64,000 bases of DNA from Cristatella mucedo (GCA_009760855.2 WPIO01000024.1:1916001-1980000), one strand, 5' to 3'. Counted from the stretch's first letter, positions 42,961-54,997 are shown. Notes: generated by a model not told the origin, from the letters alone. Numbers and translations are program-made.

Positions 42961-43585
42961 TGAGGCAATGCTAAAACAATTCGTGGCAAAGGAGAGGGTG
43001 GCAGAAAGTTTTGCACCTAGATGGAATGGTGTGATTTCATAGAGATCGATCATGAGGCAAATAGAGAAATCGATCGACAAAGAAATTGATGCAGAAACAG
43101 ATAGATGAATCAATCCATAAGAAAAAGGAATACATTGACGGATAGATTGTTGATAGATGGATTGCTACATATAGATAGATAGATAGCAGTAGAGATAACG
43201 GCAGAATCAATGTATCTTTGTCTGTAACCCCATAAACAATACGTGGTATTAGGCAGCAGGGTTGATGGATTTATCAATTGATTGAAAGGCACGTAGCTAA
43301 GTGGATGGGAAGTTGGGTAGGAATGTTTCGCATATAGATGGAAGGGTTAGAGATAACAAAGAAGAGACCTTCTCGCCTCCTGGCATACAGCCCTGTTAGC
43401 GTTTCTGCTTCTTTGCAGGAGTCTCTTCCAAAATTTGAAGTAGTGCTAACATTTTGTGCGGAAAAAATGTAACTAAGACCCATGTAAAGCATGTATGTTT
43501 ACTTTTTAACCGTAGCTCGTTAGAAATTACAAGCCTATTGACATCTAAGCGCATATTATGCACGACTAAATCTTAATGTGCCGAG
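42960..43585. other. Unassigned spacer with GATA-like low complexity
   Basis: Short 'gatagatagatag' and 'gatcgat' runs between 43,020 and 43,200. The short open frames have no recognisable domain. Confidence 0.45.
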
Positions 43586-44011
43586 TCCTAGCCCACCATA
43601 GGAGGCCGAGGCTTAAGCTTTGCTGTCTGTACAAGGTTTGTACGAGATATTTGTAGACTGTTGGATTCCAAAAAGTGAGTGGGACGATGCTTGGCCTGGT
43701 GGGGGAGTAGATCTAAGAGATATGCTGGAGCCATAGAATGAAGGGACCTAAAAGTGAGCAAAAAAACCTCGAAGTCAATCCGTTGCTTGACTGGTAGCCA
43801 GTGCAGGTCGGCGAGAAGTGGAGTAATGTGGCAACTGCGGCGCTCACGACAGACAAGCCTAGCTGCAGAGTTTTGCACCAGCTGCAATCGCCTGATCGCA
43901 CATGCTGGTAGGCCAATAAGCAGCGAGTTGCAGAAGTCGAGACGGGATGTCACGAATGCATGGACCAAATTGGACGTGGTATCCTTATCTAAACAAGCCC
44001 GAATTTTATCA

Positions 44012-46167
44012 ATGTAATGTATCTCCGTCTGTAACTCCACAAAGTCATAAAGACCATGTGGGTGTTACGCAGGAGAGTTTTGTATAGCACACTCACAGCC
44101 TAAGCGGCTTTCGGTACGCATTCGGTAGCCAACAGACTGCGTCTCACTCAACAAAGAGAAAGTGGGAAGCATAGCAGAGTCAGAAGAGCAATTGTGGTAG
44201 TGAGTAGCATAGAAGTTGCAGCTCAGGACTGCTGAAAAAGATGTGCCATAGTCGGCAGTAGGAGAGTAGTTGTCGTTGCACCAGAATTTTGGAAGCGAGT
44301 TTCAGAGTCTAGGACCTGCAGAGCTAAAACTTCTGTCGCCAACTGTCTTTAAGCTGAGGAATTGGACCGCTAATTTATTGGCCACACAGGACCTGAGGAC
44401 ACGAACAGGCTGAACCTGATGAAGCAGTTCGGCTAGGTATGAAGGCGCCAAGCCGTGGCGGGCCTTGTGGGTCAGCGTAAGAACTTTGCTCTGTATCCTT
44501 TGCTTAACTGGCAACCATCCTAGCTCTTTCAGCAAAGGTGACACGTGCTCAAACCGCTGGGACTTGCAGACCAGCCTTGCAGCCATATTCATAGTCCGCT
44601 GTAGTGGCATAATAGCTTTCTCTGGTAGCCCAGCCAAAAGGGAATTACAATAATCAAGCCGAGACAGAGCTAAAGAGCTAGTTAAATTTTTTATAAGCCA
44701 CTGTGGGAGACAGCTCCTAATCTTGAATAGATATCGGATGGGATGGCTAGCTGTAGAGGCAGTCTTCTAAATGAAGCTTTTGAAATCGAGGCAGCTGTCG
44801 AACACGACACCTAGATAACGAGCAAGTGGTGAAGGTCGCACACTAGCATCACCTATTAGAACAGCAAAGCCTTTTAATCCAGCCACACGCTTAGGGTGTC
44901 CTATGAGAAGCAGTTCGGTTTTATTGTCATTTAATTTCAGGAAGTTTTCCGACATCCAGGATCGAATATCGGCAAGGCAAGCATTCAGTTTCTCAGTTGC
45001 TGCAGCAGATTCCGACGGTTTAAATGACAAATACAACTGAGTATCGTCAGCACAGAAGTGATATCATATTCCATGGGCCTAATCACTTTTCCCAGAGGTT
45101 GTGTATAAATGGAGAACAGTAAGGGATCGAGTACAGACCCTTGAGGGACTCCACAGGTGACCCTTCTCATGTCTGAGACCTGACCCCTACACGACACGGA
45201 TTGAACACGATCGGACAAGTATGATTTAAACCACGCCAGTGCTTCGTCTGCCAGACCGATCGTTGTTCTCAATCGTTCAAGCATAACTTCGTGATCCATG
45301 GTGTCGAAGGCAGCAGACAGATCTAGCAGAGCTAGGGCAGTGACATTCCCGTCGTCGTTGCCACGTAGAATGTCATTGTTAACACGGAGGAGAGCAGTTT
45401 CAGTAGAGTGCTGCCTCTTGAACCCTGATTGAAATGTTTCTGACATTCCATTATTTTCAACATGTTCAACTAGCTGCTTAGCCACAATTTTTTCAAGAAT
45501 CTTTGATAGGAATGGAAGAAGGGAAACTGAACGATAGTTGGCTAGGGCCTCTGTGTCTAACCCAGGCTTTTTAAGAATAGGTCTAACGATTGCAGATTTG
45601 AAGGACTTGGGGACGACCCCTTTTCCCAAAGAAGCATTAAATATCTTGGTTATGGCAGGGCTAAGTTGATCTGCCAGTGAAGACCACAGAGATGAAGGTA
45701 TAAGGTCTTCAGGAGACGAGCTCTTTTTGCTAGACCTTATTAAGGCAGCCAAATCACAGGCAGAAACATCGGAGAACCTTTTAAGGAAGGTCACAGGTTG
45801 AGGAACGGCGACTGCTTTGGTCGGAGGGGGCTTAATGGAGGCACGAATGGGCACAATTTTTTCAGTGAAGAAGGCTGAAAACGTTTTGGCTTAGCCCTTA
45901 ATATCTGGGGAGTCAGACCTCACAACATTCGCCAGTAAATGGTTCACTGTCATGTAAATCTGTTTAGTGTCCGACTGGCAGGAATTCAGCTTTCTAATGT
46001 AAAAGAAAGTCCTGATTTTTTAAGCTTTTGCGTGTAAACTCGAAGGAAGTCTTTAAAATTGACTAGATCTGCCACAGACCCCGATTTCTTGAAACGACGT
46101 CTAAGCCTGGGCTTAACCAGGCGCATCTTAAGGAGCTTTTTTGTAAATTGAACGGAATCTTGATGGC
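44012..46167 (-). mobile_element. LINE A, minus-strand copy, longest in the window (~2.15 kb)
   Basis: The reverse-transcriptase frame 45,854-44,985 (about 289 codons) starts in the pre-RT region. It contains 'PILKKPGLDTEALANYRSVS', 'SGFKRQHSTETALLRVNND', 'LALLDLSAAFDTMDHEVMLE' and 'CGVPQGSVLDPLLFSIYTQP'. It breaks near the YADD site by frameshift and continues in frames 45,036-44,767 and 44,637-44,302. The linker before the reverse transcriptase (46,183-45,986, Lys/Arg-rich) is partly kept, and the endonuclease is missing. The 3' end carries the reversed 'catctccgtctgtaactcc' tail. Confidence 0.88.
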
Positions 46168-46853
46168 TTTGAACACGGATCAATGCAATGTAGCTGAAAG
46201 TAGGCAGACTTTATTGCAGTGCAGATGTGGTCTTCTAATGAAAGGTCACGTTGGAATATGACACCTACATTTGAGGAAGATTCAACATGAGATATGATGG
46301 AAGAGCCAAGTTTGAGTATCAACCTTTCCAATTTCGGAGCCACAGTTGGTCGGCCCGTTACTATTAAGTTGGTTTCATCATCATTCGATTTAAGAAAATT
46401 TGCTGCAATCCATGTGTTGATGTTATCTATATATTCAGCAAGGGAGTCAAGAGAATTAGACATGCTGCAAGGCTAGCAGGGATAAAAGCAAGGTACGACC
46501 GAGTGCTGTCCGCATACATGTGAAAGCCTAGACTGTGCTTTGCATTCACATCGGCAAGAGGGAGAGTAAAAACAATAAAAAGAACAGTGATAAGCAAGGA
46601 GCCACGACGTACCCTTTATTTTAGAGGTTTCTTTGATAATTTGTCCATTCACATTATAACTCCGGAGTTTTCCATCTGAGATATTGCCTGAACCGTAGCA
46701 GTGCAGTGCCATTGTTTCCTGGGCGAGATGAGAGGCACTCAAGAAGGACTTGGTGATCAATTGTATTAAAAGCTGACGAAAGATCAAGCGAAACATGCAG
46801 AGATACTCTACTAACGTCTGCATTCATAAGTAGGTCGTTTTTCACGAAAAAAA

Positions 46854-46923
46854 GGCTGAATCTTTTGAAGTTATTAGCTCTAAAACAAGGCTGAATCTTT
46901 TGAAGTTATTAGCTTTAAAACCA
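46854..46923. repeat. 35-bp tandem duplication inside LINE B
   Basis: The 35-bp unit starting 'ggctgaatcttttgaagtta' at 46,854 is repeated at 46,889 with one visible change. A local slippage or repair event. Confidence 0.85.
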
Positions 46924-47049
46924 GACTGGAGCTTACTAGCGAGGGTTGAAGTTCTAATATATGAGTTCAACTGGTCTGCCATGAATCGTTCCAATGTCTT
47001 TAATAGGAAAGGTAGAAGTGAGACTGGGAGGATGATATATTAATTTCTT

Positions 47050-47930
47050 AATTTATTATTTAAGTTATTGGCAAACCAAGTTTTAGTAGGAAACTAGAAA
47101 GCTTAAATCTTCTCAAAATCAACTCTCGACACATCTCTTGTTCAATTCATGCTTAATCTCTGTGTTCTGTTCCAAAGAGTGACCTTGCACTTCACGAACA
47201 CACCAGCTCCATAGCCAAGTCTGCTTACTTTCAGCTATATGAAATTGCCAAAATTGGGACTTGCTTAGAACGGGATACAAATCTGAATTGGTCAGTGCAT
47301 CTTTTAAATACCGTCTTGACTCCTGTAACTCACTGGTTGATGGTCTACAGATCTGTGCTATAAGGTGCTTAAAGTTCGTGCCATACTCTGCATCTAGGTT
47401 TTTTTGTATGTCATGCAACTTCTCAACCGCCTACACTAGCTGCCAACCAAGCAGAGCATCCAATTAAAGGTTCTGTCACTCACTTCCCGTCCCATCATTC
47501 TCTTAAACCAGCTTATCTATCAGAACTACTCCTCGCCAGGCTATGCATTGTGTCACCCGCTTATCGAAATCAAATCTTAGATATACCTCTTAACAAGCTC
47601 AAATTCTTTGGAGATTGCCCCAACAGGTATTTTTCTCCTATACCATTGAACTCACTCAGGACCGAGGTCACAAAACTCCCAGAAGACACTTTAAAAAACT
47701 AAAAGCCTTCCACTTTTGACAGTATCAGACAATGTGCATCATCCCTCTAACCATATTTAGGTCTTTGATCGCGTGCATGTCAACCTAAACATGTATTCTT
47801 TGTTGACATTGTGCATGCTGCTACTAACAGTTTGATCACACTACCTTTACAGAGTACGTAAAGTACCTCAAACGTGATAACTTTCTCTGTGGGTTCTATA
47901 CTAACTTATATTACCTTTAGTTATTCCCAT
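47050..47930 (+). mobile_element. LINE B copy, plus strand, strongly diverged
   Basis: Reads 'gcttactttcagctatatga' followed by 'aattgcc' (47,223), then 'cttgactcctgtaactcactgg' (47,312), and onward to 3' UTR words at 47,810-47,900. Many indels; head-to-head with the minus-strand copy ending at 47,035. Confidence 0.65.
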
Positions 47931-48209
47931 GAAGACAAAGTTTGTAATCGCTCGAGCCTCGAAACTATGGACATTGTCCGTTAGTCCCTAATATACATAT
48001 ATTTTGTGAAAAAGACGATTGCTTTCTTGAAACTTACTTTCTTCCGATAATAAAACTGACAACTTCAGGTCTCATACTTCACATTTGCCAGATTAGATTT
48101 AGTGGATTGAGGCAGGAAATCGCTTGAAAAAGTCATTCTAGACTCGCTCGTGGATGTCAGTGTTGATGTAACTGAATCTACAACCCTTTTGTATAGACAT
48201 GGGAACATA

Positions 48210-48350
48210 AGAAATATACATAAGAACCTTTACGGCTATCACCACCACTTTCAGCGGCAATACAGGATCGCCCACCGCAGGATCCAAGCCTACAATTTCT
48301 GGACCGAGGTCGTTAAAAGCAACGGCCTTACCAAGTGTGCCAGTTATATT
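48210..48350 (-). mobile_element. tRNA-derived SINE (family 1), diverged
   Basis: Minus-strand order 'TGGCACACTTGG', a B-box region with changes ('GCTTGGATCC') and 'ggtgatagccgtaaagg'. The AT tail is short. Sits at the end of a LINE B copy. Confidence 0.75.
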
Positions 48351-49170
48351 GTCCATAATTGTAGCCTCAGTTAGTTGAAATTTTAGTGACAAAGTTCTAA
48401 ATCCTATATGCCCAGTTAAAATTGGTCTCACATGCTTACATAGATATGACAGGCACTCAAGAGGGACTTGGTGGTTGATGGCATCAAAAGCAGCTGAAAG
48501 ATCGCAGTAAACAAGCAGTGGTTTTCTGCCCATGTCTGCATTCCGAAGTAGGTTGTTGTACACCCAAAGCAATGCTAACTCTGTGAAGTGATAGGCTGTC
48601 AAAACAGACTGGAACTTACTATCAAGGGTGGAATTTTTAATATATGAGTTTAGCTGGTCTACCACGATTCGTACCAGTGTCTTTGATAGGAAGGGTAGAA
48701 GGGAGACTCGGCGGTAGTTGGGCAAGTTCTCTTGGTCTATTATTACTTTCTTGAGTAGTGAGTGGCCTGAATAGAGCGTTTTTGAGATGTGCTGGGACAT
48801 GAACTAAGGCTAATGACATACAAATGATGTTAGTTATGCAAGGTAACAGCAGAATAATGCATCGCACAAGCTGGACAGTCGGAACAGAGTTTACAGGACG
48901 AGTTGTCTTTTTTAATTGTGTGATGAACTTCAGGACAAGGTCACCTGTGACCTCCTTGAACATTGACTTTGAGGTGCAGTGAGGAGCTGAAGGACAGCAT
49001 TTAAGGTGGATGCTGTCATCATAGGGACGGACTCCCCAATCTTGTCTATCTTCTGAACACAGAAGGTAGAGAAGCAATCAGCTAGATCAACAGTGGGATC
49101 ATTAGGTAAGGAACTAAAACTAGAGCTGTTTCGTATCATATAATCAAAGTTTAAGTTTAAGTATATTGAT
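48350..49170 (-). mobile_element. LINE B, minus strand, 5' reverse-transcriptase part
   Basis: Frame 48,800-48,138 contains 'LPNYRRVSLLPFLSKTLVRI', 'LNSYIKNSTLDSKFQS' and 'LLVYCDLSAAFDAINHQVPL', the first motifs of the reverse transcriptase. Upstream frames (49,139-48,930) cover the pre-RT linker. It gives the most 5' part of LINE B in the window. Confidence 0.8.
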
Positions 49171-50042
49171 CAGTTGTGCTCCAATCCTCAGAACCTGCAT
49201 TGATGGGCTATGCCATTCTTCTTTCTTTGCCGCAGGCAGGCCCTCGCCGTAATCGATCGCTGAATTAGATCACTGAACAAGTTATCTGTAGAATGCTGGA
49301 TCGGTCCCTCGCTGAAGGCCAGATTCTTTTTCGACAGGCTGTCCCACAGAAGACAACCACTGTTTGATTAGTATTTTGATATTTCTTAGTTTGCACTTCT
49401 TCAGCCAAATCCCGGGGTGGACTCGTGCATTACCCAGTTCATTGTTGCTGTCTTTGAGCTGGGCGACAGTCCCTAAGGCTCTTTTACTCAGTGTGTGCAA
49501 GTATCGTGAGTGTATGTGCATGCTTGTCGTACGAGCGAGTTCATGAGCTTGCAGACACGTGGCTTTCGTAAAGTGTGTGCATGGTGCATTTGCATGCATC
49601 CTCGTGCCACCTGTGCTGTATGAACAGGCTACGCCTATCAAAGCTCATCAGGGAATATCAGGTAGCGATATGTCTTAGTGCATGTTGAGGTAGGTCTCTG
49701 CGCCAGCTCAGCCTATTGGTCTCACAGGACCTACCTCACAGTGATGACACATGCACTTAGCTGATCCTGCATCACAATCTGTGGTGATCAGATATTACGG
49801 GGCAGCCGTAAATGCTGAGCAAATTGTGCAACTAATTATAATAATAACTACATCCCTTTTGGAATCAGCTGTGATAATTTCATTACAGTGTAAACGCATT
49901 TAGAAAATTGGATGATCGGAGCTTGCAGAAAAATTTGCTAGTTTTCTTGAACCACACCAGGCATTTAAAACGCTTGCTATCTGTCGACCTAAGTATATCT
50001 CTCCGCTAGCTGTGCTCTATTGATGTGTGCTTTGGTTTCTAG

Positions 50043-50462
50043 CAACTGCAAGCAGAAACTGCTTGCAAGAAGACATCAGTAACACCTCCATGGGTTATCT
50101 GGAAATGCTCAACTCACCTACTGTTAACGAATTTCGGTGGTGCCGGCTGCTAAGAAATACTGGTAGAGCTATCGAGCTGACAGTTGTGAACGTCATAGTA
50201 TGGCGATACGAGAAGGGTAAACCAGGTTTCCATTTCAAGGAAAATTCTAACATCACCTCTGGCACGTGGGAATTTGACATGGCTCGATCCGCATGGACAA
50301 ATGAGAGTGCCGAGACATGTCCCTATTTATCGTTCGACGGGTCTGGATTGAATTTGCAACCGCGATCTGGTTCACCGAAGACGTTTCACGGCGACGTCAG
50401 TGTCATACTACATACACAGCTCGGAAATGGTGAATCTTGCACATTCCAGGTCATATACAAAG
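50043..50462 (+). CDS. Exon (copy 2) for a secreted four-cysteine, possibly CUB-like domain
   Basis: 420 bp between acceptor 'ggtttctag' and donor 'aaag|gtaatc', phase 1 at both ends. The frame is open from just upstream (a TGA precedes it at 50,021) to 50,485. It is very close to copy 1: 'GYLEM', 'NEFRWCRLLRN', 'IELTVVNVIVW', 'SAETCPYLSFDGSGLNLQPR' and 'CTFQVIYKG'. Same four cysteines and several N-glycosylation sequons. About 70 bp of its 3' end are duplicated downstream of an inserted LINE fragment (50,618-50,696). The rest of the gene is not identified; it may share a gene with copy 3. Confidence 0.7.
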
Positions 50463-50696
50463 GTAATCTCTTTGTTTCGTTATAGGAGTTCACTATTGCT
50501 GCATATATGCATGCTGCCACTAACCACACTTACATGCTGATCCCATGCATGTCACCCCTAACCGTGTTTTTCATGTTGTTTATCAAGCCTGATATTACTC
50601 ACCATTCAATCGCGTTTCGGAAATGGCGAATCTTGCACATTCCAGGTCATATGCAAATGTAATCTCTTAGTTTCGTTATAGGAGTTCATATTGCTG
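50422..50696 (+). repeat. ~78-bp direct duplication flanking a LINE B 3' UTR fragment
   Basis: 50,422-50,499 (exon end, splice donor and start of intron) is repeated at 50,618-50,696 with a few changes. The ~117 bp between is LINE B 3' UTR ('atgcatgctgccactaacca' onward to 'caccattcaatcgcgttt'), lacking the 3' hairpin and tail. The inverted partner at 1-773 has a single copy and no insert. Confidence 0.88.
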
Positions 50697-50699
50697 ATC

Positions 50700-50815
50700 T
50701 GGTTAAGCCCAGGGTTAAGGTGCTTGCCTTTAACCGCCGAGGCAAGGCTATCACCTCTGACGACTGAGGTCGTGGGCTCGAGGCAGCCGACTTAGAAGTG
50801 CCTGGCTAGAGATTA
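50700..50815 (+). mobile_element. tRNA-like element (SINE family 2-like)
   Basis: A-box-like 'GGTTAAGGTGCTTGCC' and B-box-like 'GTCGTGGGCTCGAGG'; counterpart of 60-185 in the inverted arm. Confidence 0.45.
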
Positions 50816-50879
50816 AATAATCTTTGGTAGCTATACCAACGAGTTATATTTCTGATGTTGTTTTGCAAGTTTCTAGCGA

Positions 50880-51555
50880 CGTGCTTCTGCATTAATAAAT
50901 AATTATGGTGCCCACTCCAATAATGAACGCTCTTATTGATTGTCGTTCTTAGGGCTGATAGCTTTGAATTTATGTAATGCAGGTATGTAATCTAATTCTA
51001 TAGAAAAAAGTAAAATGTAAAGTCAGCTGATTCAGCAGACTCGTTTAGGTTGCAAGGAAAGAGTCTTAGCAGGTATGAATCTAGCTTTTAGCAGGCAATT
51101 TTGTAGGGTCTGCTGTACACCAGTTCAAGACTAGGTCATGACCTGCCTGCACCCTTCCACTAGGCCAAAATAGAGAGCTAGACGAGATGCCCGAAATGTC
51201 TTAAGCAAAGTTACTAATCGATTCTGTTATCCCGTTTGTATTAATATTTTTAAAAAGAAGTGAAGTATACTGATATAATAAATTAAATTTAATGAATGAT
51301 GTACAGTAAGATTTTCTCAATATTTGCTTTCACTCGAAGTTTGATTATGCTAGCACTCTGTAGTCGTGCAGCCGACGTTGCAGTTCAGGGTATTTCAGGC
51401 TTGCTTTCATCGACACGGTTCGTTCATTTGAGTCCTGCAGTCAGAATTCTTTTTCTGACCGCTGCAAACAGTGATGATGACCGTGAAGGCTCTCTGGCTG
51501 CTCTAAGAAGTTATCTCCCTGGCTTTAGCATAGGGATAAGGTGATCTCTCTTCAT
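50880..51555. other. Unassigned spacer
   Basis: An 82-codon frame at 51,296-51,544 has no recognised domain, and its end overlaps SINE-like words ('gtgatgatgaccgtgaaggc'). Nothing else is supported. Confidence 0.4.
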
Positions 51556-51690
51556 GACCAAAGTAAAGTGTTCGAGCTCAGCTGTGGGAAATCTTTTATT
51601 GCTCACTGTAAGCAGTGGCCTTTAAGGCTCTTCCGAGGCTTCACATATAAGGCTACTGAATCAGCTCGCATTTTATTTTAATTTTTCTCT
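51556..51690 (+). mobile_element. Degenerate SINE family 1 remnant
   Basis: 'gtgggaaatcttttattgct' followed by 'cactgtaagcagtgg' and later 'ggctactgaatcagctcgc' correspond to the body and tail of the family; the tRNA head is lost. Similar weaker remnants lie near 52,020-52,200. Confidence 0.5.
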
Positions 51691-52550
51691 ATTACAGTGA
51701 CACTTCGCAGCCTAGCGCTTGTGTCTAATGTTAGCCTGTAGCCTATAATAATTTTTGTTAGTATCATTGAATAGCTTCCCAAACAATATGGCATCCAAGT
51801 TTTTTGAGATTTATGAGCTAATCTATCTCGTTTGCGTGTTCGTTTACGTCCCGACTCCATTCCCTTCGATGCTAAAAGTTCAAAATTTCACAGATAACTT
51901 TTTCAAGTCCTTGTATTTATTTTAATCAATTCTTGATGCTTATTTTTCAAACTTTCACCTTTTCACTTTCACTAGTATTTTGGTCCTGCTTGCCTTTTCA
52001 TGATCAAGGTTTTGGGAGAGAGTCCCGTGGCAGTCCGTGCTTTATTGCTTCCTTCACGTGAGAGCGATAGCTGCAAAAGCTTTTTCCCCTTGATAAATCT
52101 TAAAATAAAACCGTCAAAGATAATTAAAAGTAAAATCTGTTAGGGCCGGTAGCCGCTAAGGCTTTTTTCCTTGATCAACAGGCTGTACAATCTTCTCATC
52201 TTAAAGATTTAACTTTATTGTTATTCTATGTCCTATTTTATTTATTGTTATTTTATTGGAGTTACGATTAAAGTGGAGCCACCTCCTCAAGCCTTTTGGT
52301 GGATGTAATAGCTCTCAAGATGAATTGCAATGTGCTTTGCTTGAGCTCAGTCACTTGTATAGAGAAGCGAGGGAAAACCTGGCAGGGCTGACCCCTTTGG
52401 CATGTTCTTTAAACCCCCATGGTCGCAATGCAAGTGATCACCAGTTATCGCTTGCTTTGTCTGTTGCCCCAATTAAGCTGACTGACTGTCAAACCACAAA
52501 ACTTCGTAAATTGAACATGCAAGCGGATAGTCGAAGCAGCCCATTATGGA
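51690..52550. other. Unassigned spacer
   Basis: AT-rich, with possible SINE debris near 52,020-52,200 and a 99-codon frame at 52,256-52,555 of unknown nature. Confidence 0.4.
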
Positions 52551-52552
52551 AA

Positions 52553-52737
52553 TAAATAAATAAATACTAGCTGATTCAACAGCCTCTTTTGTATAACGAT
52601 AGAAGAGCCTGTACGGCTATCACCACTGCTTGCAGCTGCAATAAAGGATCGCCCACCACAGGATTCGAACCCATGACCTCAGTCCTGAGGTCATGAAAGA
52701 CAATCACCTTACCTAGTGTGCCATCACGGCTCACCGG
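52553..52737 (-). mobile_element. tRNA-derived SINE (family 1)
   Basis: Minus-strand A box 'TGGCACACTAGG', B box 'GGTTCGAATCC', body 'ggtgatagccgtacaggctc' and tail 'ttgaatcagctagtatttatt'. Full length. No clear duplication. Confidence 0.88.
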
Positions 52738-52794
52738 AACAGAGTCAGCGAAATGATAACATGCGGCACAAAGAGGAAGGGTTGCGAAATGTGG

Positions 52795-53460
52795 CGATTA
52801 CAGCTTGTGCAAAACTATTCACCTATGCTTGTCTGTCATGAGCATCGCAGTTGCCACATCGCATCATGTGTCGCCGACCTGCACTGGCTCACAGACAAGC
52901 TACGCAATTGACTTCAAAAAGCAACCGACTTCAAGATTATGTCACTTACTTTCACGTCCTATCATTCCCGCCTACCTGCCTAACTCTTCCAGCCTACCCG
53001 ACGTGCCTCTCAGATCTACTCACCAACTAGGATAAGCATCTTGCCTTTCGCTTTTTGGAATCTAATCGTTAGCATAAACCTCGTACGAACCTCAAATCTT
53101 TTGGAGACCGTGCCTTTTGTTCGTATGCTCTCAAAGCCTGAAACTCGCTTGCGCATTTCGTCACGAAATCCCCTGACTTGACCGCACTTAAAAAGAAACA
53201 AAAAACCACCTATTTATCACAGCATTTTGTAGTTCCACGGAATTCAGTCTTTATCTGCTTATGTGTGCTGACACTCTGCATACCGCCGCTACTTATGTTC
53301 GAAAGCCGACGCTGTGTATGTCACCATGTTATGCCTGTCGCCATTGTGCATGGTACTGTTAATCATTCGATCGTGCTTCTTTTGCAGCATATGTATAGTG
53401 CCTAGAAAGAGATTGAGTTCTCTGAGGGTTCCATATCAGATTTATTGTTAGTATTATTAA
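52795..53460 (+). mobile_element. LINE B 3' end, plus strand
   Basis: From 'gcttgtgcaaaactattcacc' through the C-terminal region ('cgtacgaacctcaaatctt') to the hairpin (53,400-53,430) and tail. Confidence 0.75.
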
Positions 53461-53925
53461 CTTATCTTTTGTCTCACCTCAATAAGAACATATAACTTTG
53501 GAGGTGAGCGAATATACAGACATGCCATTGTTTGAGGTTCGTCTAAGCAGGTTAGGGTATGAGTAACAGCTGCATTAAAATGTGCCAGTCTTGAAATGTA
53601 TCGAGACTTTATGGCAGGCTTAAGAAGTGTCAGAGAATTTATTGATGTTTTTAAAAGCTGGTACTTACGCATGTCTCAGCCTAGTGGCGATTTGGGTTGA
53701 TTTATCGTAGCTAGGAAATGTACCATTGACACGCATTTATTAAAAGAGACAAGTGGTGCAGAATGTCAACGTGGCTCATTTCGGGCTCGTATAATGTGCT
53801 TAGAAAAAGATGTGCTTCTTTGAAGATGCTTGGTAATAATTTTGAACAAACCGAGTGCTACTCGGAAATTCGAAAAACATGTGCACAACCTATAAGGCAC
53901 CACACGAGATCCTTGCGTCCTGTTT
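53460..53925. other. Unassigned spacer
   Basis: No recognisable feature; a 71-codon minus-strand frame (53,672-53,457) has no known domain. Confidence 0.45.
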
Positions 53926-54460
53926 TAAAGTGACGTTTAACTAGATGACCTCATAAGCTCCACAATTGAATCTTGTTAATTTCAGCTACGCAGCACTGCA
54001 AACCTTTGGACGCTTACTAAAACAGGGTTATCTTACTCACCCAAGCTGCTCGATGCATTTGCGACATCCTTTCTTGACTTCTGTAACTCTATATACTTTT
54101 GGTCTACCGGCCTGCTCGCTAAGGTTCTAGCAGTTGGCTGGAAACTATGCGGCTAGACTTGTCTCAAGAGCGTATCAGCTGCCACATTGAATCGCTTCTC
54201 ATCGACCTGCACCGTTTCTCCAGAAATTTGCTATCGGTTTTTGTCACTCTTTTTTACTTTCATTATTTGCTCCAGCATCCTTATGAAGCACATTTCAAAT
54301 CAGGTATCGCACTACTGGTGCCAACTGTGAAAGAACCCATACACGTATCCATACCCGAGCCCGGTTGAATTCTCTTTCTAACATTCTCCACTCCCCAATA
54401 CAGCCATCAAATAAGCTGAGAATTGAAGGCCTTCAAAAATTCTTAGAAGTGCTTTTGCAG
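53925..54460 (+). mobile_element. LINE B fragment, plus strand, strongly diverged
   Basis: 'cataagctccacaattgaat', 'aatttcagctacgcagcactgc', 'gatgcatttgcgacatcc' and 'gcttctcatcgacctgcacc' follow the order of LINE B at 37,840-38,090. No tail. Confidence 0.6.
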
Positions 54461-54469
54461 TGCCTTTTA

Positions 54470-54930
54470 ATAGAATTGTCTATTTTCAGTCGCACACGAA
54501 CTTGATGCATACGAAGCAACAACCAATAGTGTATGCAAACAACGTATTCTGCTTAGGAAATCGCGTGAAAGTTATGTAAATCATTAACATTTTCATCCAT
54601 AGATAAGCATGCAAAAACACACTAGAAGAAACTTGGGCCGCTGGATAGTTGGACCCTTGCCAAATTTAGTAGCATGCACTTTATTGTATGCAAGTTGGTT
54701 TAGTAAAGGGCTTTACAAAACCTTTGCATTAAACACGTCACGCTCAGTTTGGTAACGAACCACCACGTACATGGGCGATTCACTCGGACAGAGCGAAGGA
54801 TTAGTGGGTCAGCTAGGGTTTTACTGCCTCTAGCCTCTAAAATACCTTCAAATAGTAAGGAATGCAGTACTTTCAGTCGGCAGTGAGCATTAAGCTGTTA
54901 AAGCACAGACGTTAAAGCGTGCGAGTGTGT
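54470..54930. other. Unassigned spacer
   Basis: No gene, box pair or repeat identified. Confidence 0.45.
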
Positions 54931-54978
54931 GTGAGTTCATGAGTGTGTGTGCACATTCGCGCGAGGGCGTGTGTGAGT

Positions 54979-54997
54979 GTGTGTGTGTGTGTGTGTA

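Larger units (their letters stand above)
43590..47035 (-). mobile_element. LINE B, minus-strand copy, hosting LINE A
   Basis: C-terminal half is at 43,590-44,011 (frame 44,040-43,588 includes 'CNSLLIGLPACAIRRLQLVQ' and 'NSAARLVCRERRSCHITPLL'). The upstream half resumes at about 46,168 with 'aatgtagctgaaagtaggcag' and codes for 'LDSLAEYIDNINTWIAANFL' and, near 46,800, 'LDLSSAFNTIDHQVLLECL'. LINE A lies between. The halves are contiguous parts of the same LINE, which shows the nesting order. Confidence 0.8.
49250..50880 (+). repeat. Inverted segmental duplication, arm 2 (partner 1-1,410)
   Basis: Matches the reverse complement of 1-1,410 through the 'ctttttcgacaggctgtccc' motif, the TG-rich stretch near 49,500-49,580, the upstream sequence, exon copy 2 and the tRNA-like element. 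A LINE B fragment at 50,500-50,617 is present only in this arm. A tandem, more diverged version of the same layout lies at 54,940-55,965. Confidence 0.75.
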
